From the NCBI RefSeq assembly GCF_000743535.1, contig NZ_AVCJ01000050.1, positions 62,001-126,000 on the forward strand: a stretch of 64,000 nucleotides of DNA, given 5' to 3'. Below the pieces are notes generated by a model. It saw only the letters and a program-made list of their open reading frames with translations, searched no databases and was not told the origin of the DNA. This document shows positions 48,948 through 55,837 of this stretch, one piece after another. Origin of the DNA: Arenimonas donghaensis DSM 18148 = HO3-R19 (GTDB taxonomy: Bacteria > Pseudomonadota > Gammaproteobacteria > Xanthomonadales > Xanthomonadaceae). Positions within the stretch are counted from its first letter, which is position 1. Every line of letters begins with the position of its first letter. The position numbers and the translations under genes were made by a program.

Positions 48948-49307
48948 ATGACGGTGATCTACGGACTGGACAAGTGCGACACCTGCCGCAAGGCGCGCAA
49001 CTGGCTCGCGCGATTCGGGGTGGCGCATGAATTCGTGGATTACCGCGCCCGGCCCCTGCCGCCGGAAACGCTGAAGGCCTGGGCCGCGCAGCTTGGCGGC
49101 TGGGAAAAACTGGTGAACAAGGCGTCCACCACCTGGCGGCAGCTGCCCGAGGGCCGCAAGAACCCCGGTTCGGATCCCGAATGGAGCCTGCTGGTGCGCG
49201 AGCACCCGGCGCTTGTCAAGCGCCCGGTGGTAGTGACCGACGACGGCCAAGTCAGCGTCGGTTTCACTGACAACGGATTCAAGCAGCGCTTCGGGGTGGG
49301 TAAGTGA
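48948..49307 (+). CDS. ArsC/Spx-family protein (YffB-like)
   Basis: 119 aa thioredoxin-fold protein with the redox pair Cys10-x-x-Cys13 in [14 protein letters not shown] and a C-terminal [18 protein letters not shown] segment, typical of the YffB branch. This branch often sits next to dapE, as here. Arsenate reduction is not implied; the true substrate is unknown. Its TGA overlaps the dapE GTG. Confidence 0.88.
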   Translation: MTVIYGLDKCDTCRKARNWLARFGVAHEFVDYRARPLPPETLKAWAAQLGGWEKLVNKASTTWRQLPEGRKNPGSDPEWSLLVREHPALVKRPVVVTDDGQVSVGFTDNGFKQRFGVGK

Positions 49308-50434
49308 GCGAGGTCCTGGCCCTGGCCCGCGAACTGATCGCCCGGCCTTCGGTCACGCCCGACGACGCCGGCTGCCAGGACGTGCTGGCCGCACGCCTCG
49401 CGCGCGCGGGTTTCACCATCGAGTGGCTCGATGCCGGCGAGGTGCGCAACCTGTGGGCCACGCATGGCGACGGCGGCGAAGTGTTCTGCCTGCTGGGCCA
49501 CACCGACGTGGTGCCGCCGGGTCCGCGCGAGGCCTGGGACAGCGACCCCTTCGCGCCGACCGAACGCGACGGCGTGCTCTACGGCCGCGGCGCCGCCGAC
49601 ATGAAGGGCAGCGTCGCCGCGTTCGTGGTGGCCGCCGAACAGTTCGTCGCCGCGCATCCGGACCATCCGGGCACGCTGGCCATCCTGTTGACCTCCGACG
49701 AAGAAGGCGACGCCATCGACGGCGTGCGCCAGGTCGCGCGGCGATTCCAGGAGCAAGGCCGGCCGATCCATTACTGCATCACCGGCGAGCCTTCGTCCAA
49801 GGCGGCGCTGGGCGACCTGCTGCGCGTCGGCCGCCGCGGTTCGCTGTCCGGCCGCCTGCGGGTGAAGGGTATCCAGGGCCACGTGGCCTATCCGGAAAAA
49901 GCCCGCAACCCGATCCACCAGGCGATGCCGGCCCTGGCCGAGCTGGCGGCGCGCCAGTGGGACACGGGCTACCCGGAATTCCCGCCGACCAGCTTCCAGG
50001 TCTCGAACATCCAGTCGGGCACCGGGGCCAACAACGTCATCCCGGGCGACTGCGAACTGCAGTTCAACTTCCGCTTCAATCCCGGTTGGCAGGCCGAGGC
50101 GCTCGAGCGCGAAGTGCACGCCGTGCTCGACCGCCACGGCCTGGACTACGAACTGCACTGGCACCGCAGCGGCGAACCCTTCCTGACCGGCGAAGGCCGG
50201 CTGCGCGCGGCTGCGCGCGAGGTCATCAGGGAACAACTTGGCCGGACACCGGAAGAAAACACCGGCGGCGGCACCTCGGACGCCCGCTTCATCGCGCCAC
50301 TCGGCGCCGAGGTGGTGGAGCTGGGGCCCATCAACGCCAGCATCCACAAGGTCAACGAACACGTCGCCATCGAAGAACTCGAGCGCCTCCCCGCGCTTTA
50401 CCGAGCCATCGTCGAGCGCCTGCTGCTCGCCTGA
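49304..50434 (+). CDS. dapE: Succinyl-diaminopimelate desuccinylase
   Basis: 376 aa (E. coli 375). M20 zinc peptidase of lysine and cell-wall diaminopimelate synthesis. Metal ligands lie in [20 protein letters not shown] and [10 protein letters not shown]; the dimerisation domain contains [13 protein letters not shown]. The C-terminus has [16 protein letters not shown] and the [10 protein letters not shown] His. GTG start overlaps the previous stop (GTGA). Confidence 0.97.
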   Translation: MSEVLALARELIARPSVTPDDAGCQDVLAARLARAGFTIEWLDAGEVRNLWATHGDGGEVFCLLGHTDVVPPGPREAWDSDPFAPTERDGVLYGRGAADMKGSVAAFVVAAEQFVAAHPDHPGTLAILLTSDEEGDAIDGVRQVARRFQEQGRPIHYCITGEPSSKAALGDLLRVGRRGSLSGRLRVKGIQGHVAYPEKARNPIHQAMPALAELAARQWDTGYPEFPPTSFQVSNIQSGTGANNVIPGDCELQFNFRFNPGWQAEALEREVHAVLDRHGLDYELHWHRSGEPFLTGEGRLRAAAREVIREQLGRTPEENTGGGTSDARFIAPLGAEVVELGPINASIHKVNEHVAIEELERLPALYRAIVERLLLA

Positions 50435-50477
50435 TCCCCCCGCAATCCCTCCCTGGTGAAGTCCTGGGTTTCCTGGC

Positions 50478-50912
50478 TCAGGCGGCTGCCTTGAACCAGG
50501 CTTGTTCGGTGGCCGGCGCGCTGCGCTCGGTCGCGCGCAGTTCGCGCAGCGCACCCAGTACCTTGCGATGCACCGCCTGCAGCCCGGCGTGCGGCGTCTG
50601 CCGCGTCTCGTGGTAAACCACCGCCAGCCACAGCGCCACCGAACGCTGGCGCAGCTGGATGGAGCGGTCGCGCACGCGGCCGGCCGTCACCGACGCCACC
50701 GGGCTCCAGGGCCGGTAGAGCATCGATTCATTGGTGCCATGCCAGTGCGGGTGGGGCAATACCGAGGCCGCCTGGATTTCCGCCAGGGTCTGGTCTGCCG
50801 TGGTCTTTCGCTGCGCCGCGTCCATCGCGCGCACGGCCTTGAGCACGGCCGCCGCCTGGCGCTGCAGCATCAGCTGGCGGCATTGCGCCAGCGCGGAAAC
50901 GAACATATCCAT
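50478..50912 (-). CDS. Hypothetical 144-aa protein
   Basis: Soluble, Ala/Arg/Gln-rich and helical, with a PHPHWHGTNESMLYRPWSPV stretch in the middle that looks ordered. I do not recognise a family. The ATG is preceded by GAGGTAGG; a second Met lies two codons on. An AT-richer 150-nt region upstream carries a promoter-like pair and a 7-bp hairpin, which supports a real, separately regulated gene. Convergent with dapE (43-nt gap). Confidence 0.7.
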   Translation of the reverse strand: MDMFVSALAQCRQLMLQRQAAAVLKAVRAMDAAQRKTTADQTLAEIQAASVLPHPHWHGTNESMLYRPWSPVASVTAGRVRDRSIQLRQRSVALWLAVVYHETRQTPHAGLQAVHRKVLGALRELRATERSAPATEQAWFKAAA

Positions 50913-50946
50913 CGAACCTACCTCGCCGAAAAATAATCGGTGCGGT

Positions 50947-50971
50947 AGATCGCTCCCCCTGACGGCGATCT
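50947..50971 (-). promoter_or_regulatory. Stem-loop in the leader of the 144-aa gene
   Basis: AGATCGC and GCGATCT form a 7-bp stem with an 11-nt loop inside the predicted 95-nt leader, about 35 nt before the start codon. No T-tract follows. Function unknown. Confidence 0.4.
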
Positions 50972-51013
50972 CTCCGTCCCTGTTCCGGCGGAGCGCACCG
51001 GAGCAGCGCCCCG

Positions 51014-51042
51014 TTTATGTACCATTTAGTGACGGCTGTCAG
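51014..51042 (-). promoter_or_regulatory. Promoter-like pair for the 144-aa gene
   Basis: On the minus strand, CTGACA and CATAAA are separated by exactly 17 nt in an unusually AT-rich patch of this GC-rich window. The implied leader is about 95 nt. Confidence 0.45.
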
Positions 51043-51059
51043 GTTCTTGCGCTGGAAAT

Positions 51060-51073
51060 GTGAACTAGTTCAC
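51060..51073. repeat. 14-bp perfect palindrome over the acylase stop codon
   Basis: GTGAACTAGTTCAC is a perfect inverted repeat and contains the acylase TAG on the minus strand. With one mismatch it extends into flanking A and T runs. It could be a weak bidirectional terminator or an operator for the neighbouring leftward gene. Confidence 0.4.
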
Positions 51074-53455
51074 GTTTTCGGGGCGCAGCGCCAGCACGTG
51101 CACGGCGTCGCCGGGCAGGAAGGGCGTGGCCTCGCCGCGCACCCAGGCGGCGTGGCCGGCGCCCCAGAACGGCGACATCGGGTGCCCTGACTGCCCGCCG
51201 GGCATGTGCGCGAAGCCGTCGGCTTCGTGTCCCGGCGACACCACCATGCGCTCGCTGGCGCCGAAGGCCGGCGCCTGCACTAGCGGCATGTTGCCGTCAC
51301 CCGGCAGCGGCTCGGCCGGCATGCACAGCAGGCCGCGGGCCAGGCCGGGCAGGGCACCGGCCAGGGGATGGCAGATGCGCGCCGTGTTGCGTTCGCCCCA
51401 GGTGCGTTCGTCCAGCGGCCCGTGCGCTTCCAGCTGGCCGCGGATGTCCCGCGCCGCGTCGGCGAGCAGGGCTTCCCAGCTATCAAAGCGGCGCGGCAGC
51501 AGGTGCGCCGGCCGCTGCTGCACCAGCGGCCAGGCGAAAGCTTCGGCCTGCGGCAGGTCGGGCATCACGAAGTCCTCGCCCAGCGCGGCCTGGGCCGGTG
51601 CCAGCAAGCCGTTCTGGATGCGTTCGACCACCGCCAGGCGCCAGGCCCGGACAATGCGGTAGTCCACGGCGTCGACGCTGGCCCGGCCCGTCCACCGGGC
51701 GCTGGCCCTGGCCAGGGCGTCGAGGTCCGGGTCGTCGCCACGCCCGGCCTCGGCCTGCAGCAGGGCATGCCAGCGCTGCAGGAACAGCGCGCGGTCATCT
51801 CGCTGCAGGGCCAGCAGGTCGGCTTCGGTGAATTGCTCGGTGGCCTGGAGGGCGTCGCGGATTTGCCGGGCACGCGCGCCGTTCGCGTAACCGGCGTCGC
51901 CGACCAGGGCCAGCGCGTCGCCGTCCACGACCCGGGCGTTGGCGGTCCAGACGATGCCTTCGGGCGGGTCGACCAGGCTGGGGTTTTCCGTTGGCGCCAG
52001 CCAGCCGGCCCAGCGGCAGCCCTGTTCCACCCGCAGCGGCTGCTGGGGCGTGCAGTCGCCGGCACGTTCGGGCAGGCGGGCGGTCAGGCGCCAGGCGATG
52101 CGGCCCTGGCGATCGCCGATCACCAGGTTCTGGGCCGGGATGCCGGCGACGTCGGCGGCAGCCAGGCCTTCGTCGAGGTTGCCGGCACGGGCCAGTGCGG
52201 CCAGGCCGAAATCCAGCGCACCCGGCAGTTGCGCGGTCCAGCGCAAGGCCAGGGCATCGCCGTCCGCGAGATCCACGGTGATGGGTCCCCATCGGGTTTC
52301 GCGCACCTTGAGTTCGACTGGGTCCGCGCCCTTGACCTCGATCCACTCGCTGTCGGTGCGCAGCACGGCTTCGCCGCCCGGCACGCGATAGCGCAGCTTG
52401 TCGGCATCGGTGAACTCGACGCGGTAGAAGTCCAGCCAGTCGCCGTAGCTGTTGGTAAAGCCCCAGGCCACGTGGCCGTTGCTGCCGACGATCACCGCGG
52501 GGATGCCGGGCAGGGTGAAGCCGCTGACATCGACCTGCCCGCCGGGTGCCCGGGCGTCGGGGTAACGCAGGCGCGCGCGGAACCAGAGGTTGGGCGCGCC
52601 CAGGCCCAGGTGCATGTCGTTGGCGACGATGGCGCGGCCGTCGGCGGTGCGGCTGCCGGCGACGGCGAAGTTGTTGCTGCCCGGCGCGGCGGGCTCGGAG
52701 ACGTCGTAGTCGGTGTCCGCGGGTGGCATCGGCAGCTGGCGCAGGTCCACCTGGTCGGGGCCGGGCAGGGCGGGGTTGTCGCGGGCCTCGCCGAACAGGG
52801 GCGCGTCCCATTCGCTGCCATCCACGGCGACCAGCGCGTATAGCGCTTCGGGCAGCACTTCCCGGATGCGCCACAGCGCCAGTTCGCGTGAGTTCGACTC
52901 GTCCTGCAGGTCGAAGAACATGGCGTAGCCGGCGAGCGCGCTGTCTTCCACGGTCCAGGGCTGCGGGTCCACGCCCAGCAGCAGGTAGGGCCAGGGGGTG
53001 TTGTCGAGCGCGACCACGCCGGCGTTCACGCCGGCGGCATAGGCTTCGAGTGCCGGCAACTGGTCGCCGGCGATGCGGCCCAGGTGCTCGGAAAGTCGCG
53101 CCCGCAGCCGGTGCACCCGCACCTGCCTGTCGCGCTCGAGCGCGATGTCGCCGAACAGCGCCGACAGTTCGCCGGCCGCCGAGCGCCGCAGCAGGTCCAT
53201 TTCGAAGAAGCGCTCCTGCGCGTGCACGAAGCCCAGTGCGCGCGCCGCGTCGGTTTCGTTGGCGGCGTCGATGGTGGCGATGCCGAGCGCGTCGCGCGAG
53301 ACGGTGACCGGCGCCGACAGGCCCGGCAACGTAAGTTCGCCCTCGATCTTCGCCAGGCTTCCGCGCATCGCCCAAAGCCCCGCGAACACCGCGATGACGG
53401 CGATGATCACCACGACGGCGACCACGCGGATCAGGATTCGGGCGGCCTTGCGCAT
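51065..53455 (-). CDS. Penicillin acylase-family (Ntn) hydrolase
   Basis: 796 aa. One N-terminal membrane segment (residues about 8-28) acts as anchor or signal. The family processing site is APGSNNFAVAGSRT, placing the autocatalytic nucleophile at Ser260, with alpha chain before and beta chain after. VNAGVVALD and GLGAPNLWFRARL segments are also typical. Members hydrolyse beta-lactam side chains, acyl-homoserine lactones or cyclic lipopeptides; the substrate here is open. GGAG site 8 nt before the ATG. Divergent from the asnB leader. Confidence 0.9.
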   Translation of the reverse strand: MRKAARILIRVVAVVVIIAVIAVFAGLWAMRGSLAKIEGELTLPGLSAPVTVSRDALGIATIDAANETDAARALGFVHAQERFFEMDLLRRSAAGELSALFGDIALERDRQVRVHRLRARLSEHLGRIAGDQLPALEAYAAGVNAGVVALDNTPWPYLLLGVDPQPWTVEDSALAGYAMFFDLQDESNSRELALWRIREVLPEALYALVAVDGSEWDAPLFGEARDNPALPGPDQVDLRQLPMPPADTDYDVSEPAAPGSNNFAVAGSRTADGRAIVANDMHLGLGAPNLWFRARLRYPDARAPGGQVDVSGFTLPGIPAVIVGSNGHVAWGFTNSYGDWLDFYRVEFTDADKLRYRVPGGEAVLRTDSEWIEVKGADPVELKVRETRWGPITVDLADGDALALRWTAQLPGALDFGLAALARAGNLDEGLAAADVAGIPAQNLVIGDRQGRIAWRLTARLPERAGDCTPQQPLRVEQGCRWAGWLAPTENPSLVDPPEGIVWTANARVVDGDALALVGDAGYANGARARQIRDALQATEQFTEADLLALQRDDRALFLQRWHALLQAEAGRGDDPDLDALARASARWTGRASVDAVDYRIVRAWRLAVVERIQNGLLAPAQAALGEDFVMPDLPQAEAFAWPLVQQRPAHLLPRRFDSWEALLADAARDIRGQLEAHGPLDERTWGERNTARICHPLAGALPGLARGLLCMPAEPLPGDGNMPLVQAPAFGASERMVVSPGHEADGFAHMPGGQSGHPMSPFWGAGHAAWVRGEATPFLPGDAVHVLALRPENVN

Positions 53456-53524
53456 GCTTGAGCTCCGGGTTCGGGACACGAAGCGCCAAGGATGGCCCAT
53501 GCGCCGCCCGGCCGCCACGGGCGC

Positions 53525-53554
53525 TTGCGCACCCGGCCGGACCATGCCTATGCT
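53525..53554 (+). promoter_or_regulatory. Promoter-like pair for the asnB leader
   Basis: TTGCGC and TATGCT with an 18-nt spacer. The -10 ends 6 nt before the leader-peptide ATG, so transcription would start at or beside that codon. The same TTGCGx-18-TATxCT layout is seen before rpsB. Confidence 0.45.
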
Positions 53555-53560
53555 CGGCCC

Positions 53561-53626
53561 ATGCGCACCATCGTCGTGAACAACGCCAATAACAATAATC
53601 GTCCCCCACCGCGGGTCGACGACTAG
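53561..53626 (+). CDS. Asparagine-rich leader peptide of asnB
   Basis: A 21-residue ORF with the core NNANNNN (residues 7-13) followed by RPPPRVDD and TAG. Six of seven consecutive codons are Asn, with AAC and AAT used equally; AAT is otherwise rare in this GC-rich DNA. It ends 34 nt before a strong terminator stem and 102 nt before asnB. No Shine-Dalgarno is present, so a leaderless mRNA is inferred. This is the expected form of an attenuator peptide that senses charged tRNA-Asn. It has not been tested for translation. Confidence 0.75.
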   Translation: MRTIVVNNANNNNRPPPRVDD

Positions 53627-53669
53627 GCGCGCTCCACAAGAAAAACTGCCCCAGTCCCGAACGGCCCGC
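53571..53669 (+). promoter_or_regulatory. Alternative pairings of the asnB attenuator
   Basis: Segment 53571-53576 (TCGTCG) can pair with 53617-53622 (CGACGA), 6 bp: the 1:2 stem. Segment 53611-53618 (GCGGGTCG) can pair with 53662-53669 (CGGCCCGC), 8 bp with one G-U: the antiterminator. The two exclude each other at 53617-53618, and the second consumes the 5' arm of the terminator. A ribosome stalled on the early Asn codons would block the 1:2 stem and free the antiterminator segment. A ribosome at the stop codon would cover that segment and allow termination. Confidence 0.65.
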
Positions 53670-53698
53670 ACTGACCCCAGTGCGGGCCGTTTCCTTTT
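53660..53698 (+). terminator. Attenuator terminator upstream of asnB
   Basis: A perfect 14-bp GC-rich stem with a 4-nt loop (ACCC), followed by a TTCCTTTT tail. It lies between the Asn-rich leader ORF and the asnB AAGGAG site. No complete gene precedes it on this strand, so it only makes sense as a conditional terminator of the asnB transcript. Confidence 0.88.
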
Positions 53699-53727
53699 GC
53701 GCGTTTCGAATCCAAGGAGACCTGCCC

Positions 53728-55419
53728 ATGTGTTCCATCCTCGGCGTCCACGACGCCCGGCCCGGTGCCGACCTGCGCGGCCTGCGGCCACTGGCGCTGT
53801 CACTGTCGACGCTGCAGCGGCATCGTGGTCCGGACTGGTCCGGCGTGTACGAATCCCCTGCCTGCCTGCTGGTGCACGAGCGGCTGGCCATCGTCGACCC
53901 CGCCGGCGGCGCCCAGCCGCTTCGCTCGGCCGATGGCGGGCTGGCATTGGCGGTGAACGGGGAGATCTACAACCACCGCGAACTGGCCGATGCGCTGGCT
54001 GCACCCTACGCATTCACCACCGGCTCGGACTGCGAGGTCATCAACGCGCTCTACCGGCAGGAAGGTCCGGCGGCGTTCGCCAGGCTAAACGGCATCTTCG
54101 CGTTCGCGCTGTGGGACGCCGAGGCCAGCCGCCTGCTGGTGGCGCGCGACCCGATGGGCGTCTGCCCGCTGTACTGGGGCCACGACGGCGACGGCCGCCT
54201 GTGGCTGGCCTCGGAAATGAAGGCGCTGGCGCGGCTGTGCCCGGATGTCGCCGCGTTCCCGCCGGGCCATGTCTATGACAGCCATGGCGGCGAACTGCGC
54301 TGCTTCCACGAGCGACCCTGGCGCGAGCATGCGTCCACCGTCGGCGTGACCGTCGGACCCGGCGAACTGCGCGCCGCCTTCGAACAGGCGGTGCACCGGC
54401 AGATGATGACCGACGTGCCCTACGGCGTGCTGCTCAGCGGCGGCCTGGACTCGTCGCTGGTGGCGGCCTGCGCGGCGAAGTTCGCGCGCCAGCGGGTCGA
54501 GGACGATGATCGCAGCGAGGCCTGGTACCCGCGCCTGCACAGCTTCGCGATCGGGTTGCCCGGCTCGCCGGACCTGGCCGCGGCCGAACGTGCGGCCGCG
54601 GCCCTGGGCACCGTGCACCACGGGTTCACCTATGCGTTCGACGAAGGCGTGGACGCCCTGCCCGAGGTGATCCGGCACATCGAGAGCTACGACGTCACCA
54701 CCGTGCGCGCCTCCACGCCGATGTACCTGCTGGCGCGACGCATCAAGGCGATGGGCGTGAAGATGGTGCTCAGCGGCGAGGGCAGCGACGAAATCTTCGG
54801 TGGCTACCTGTACTTCCACAAGGCGCCCGACGCCCGCGCATTCCACGACGAATGCGTCCGGAAACTCGATGCCCTGCACCAGTACGACTGCCTGCGCGCC
54901 AACAAGGCGATGATGGCCTGGGGCGTCGAGGCGCGGGTGCCGTTCCTCGACCTGGGGTTCCTCGACCTGGCGATGTCGATCGACGCCGAGGCCAAGCGCT
55001 GCGGAAACGGCCGCATCGAAAAGGCGTTGCTGCGCGAGGCTTTCGTTGGCGCGCTGCCCGACGAAATCCTGTGGCGGCAAAAGGAACAGTTCAGCGACGG
55101 CGTCGGCTACGGCTGGATCGATGGCCTCAAGGCCTTGGCGGAAGCGCGCGTCAGCGACGCGATGCTGGCCGAGGCGCCGCTGCGTTTTCCGGTGAACCCG
55201 CCGGGGACGAAGGAAGCGTACTGGTACCGGGAACTCTTCGAGCGCCATTTCCCGGGCGAGGCCTGCGCGCGAACCGTTCCCGGCGGCAAGTCGATCGCGT
55301 GTTCCTCGCCGGCGGCGATCGCCTGGGACGCGGCCTTCGCCGCGGCCGCGGACCCGTCGGGTCGGGCCGTGGCCGGCGTGCACCGGGGCGCGGCCACCAA
55401 CGCGGCGGCCGTCGCCTGA
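53728..55419 (+). CDS. asnB: Asparagine synthetase B (glutamine-hydrolysing)
   Basis: 563 aa (E. coli AsnB 554). Converts aspartate to asparagine with ATP and glutamine. The class II amidotransferase nucleophile is Cys2 (MCSILGVHD), with RLAIVDPAGGAQPL and NGEIYNH in the glutaminase domain. The synthetase PP-loop SGGLDSS is at residues 237-243, and GEGSDEIFGGYLYF follows. The start is fixed by Cys2 and AAGGAG 8 nt upstream. It appears to be controlled by the attenuator just before it. Confidence 0.98.
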   Translation: MCSILGVHDARPGADLRGLRPLALSLSTLQRHRGPDWSGVYESPACLLVHERLAIVDPAGGAQPLRSADGGLALAVNGEIYNHRELADALAAPYAFTTGSDCEVINALYRQEGPAAFARLNGIFAFALWDAEASRLLVARDPMGVCPLYWGHDGDGRLWLASEMKALARLCPDVAAFPPGHVYDSHGGELRCFHERPWREHASTVGVTVGPGELRAAFEQAVHRQMMTDVPYGVLLSGGLDSSLVAACAAKFARQRVEDDDRSEAWYPRLHSFAIGLPGSPDLAAAERAAAALGTVHHGFTYAFDEGVDALPEVIRHIESYDVTTVRASTPMYLLARRIKAMGVKMVLSGEGSDEIFGGYLYFHKAPDARAFHDECVRKLDALHQYDCLRANKAMMAWGVEARVPFLDLGFLDLAMSIDAEAKRCGNGRIEKALLREAFVGALPDEILWRQKEQFSDGVGYGWIDGLKALAEARVSDAMLAEAPLRFPVNPPGTKEAYWYRELFERHFPGEACARTVPGGKSIACSSPAAIAWDAAFAAAADPSGRAVAGVHRGAATNAAAVA

Positions 55420-55432
55420 GCGCGGCGGGACG

Positions 55433-55837
55433 TCAGCGGTTGATGATGCGCGGGTCGCAGTCGCGGGTTTCGCCGGTGCTGCGGTTTTCGACGATGACCG
55501 AGTACTTCACGTCGGCCGGTCCGCTGTTGCGGTTGAAGATGTTGGCCACGCTTGCCTGGCCGCCGGCGGTGTAGGTCATCTGGTCCTGGCCTTCCCCGGA
55601 AAAGATGATGTCGCTGATGCCGTAATCGCGGCCGCCGCCCAGGCGCAGCTGGATCTTCTTGTTGCCGGTGTTGGCGGCCACCTCCACGTTGCCGGCCCCG
55701 TCGGAGCCCCCGGTGAAGACGCAGGTTTCGGGGTCGAGTTCGACCTTGAAGTCGGTGCCGCCCTGGCCCTGGGCGAGGGCGACCGGGGCGAGCAGGGCCA
55801 GCAGCAGGAGTGCGGGAACCAGGTCAGAACGTCGCAT
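55433..55837 (-). CDS. Small secreted protein of unknown function
   Basis: 134 aa. A signal peptide (LLLLALLAPVALA-QGQGG) leads to a beta-rich mature part with two Cys (in ETCVF and RDCDP) that may form a disulfide. I recognise no family. A GGAGGA site precedes the ATG by about 7 nt. It overlaps the end of the TIR-TPR gene by 14 nt, so the two are translated together. Convergent with asnB. Confidence 0.75.
   Translation of the reverse strand: MRRSDLVPALLLLALLAPVALAQGQGGTDFKVELDPETCVFTGGSDGAGNVEVAANTGNKKIQLRLGGGRDYGISDIIFSGEGQDQMTYTAGGQASVANIFNRNSGPADVKYSVIVENRSTGETRDCDPRIINR

Noticed and set aside
48948-49307. Arsenate reductase and arsenic resistance operon
   Set aside because: The CxxC YffB-type sequence and dapE neighbour fit the Spx/YffB branch, and no other ars gene is present.
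53544-53579. Overlapping 11-codon ORF (MPMLGPCAPSS) before the asnB leader
   Set aside because: It starts upstream of the predicted transcription start, has no ribosome binding site and carries no regulatory codon run.
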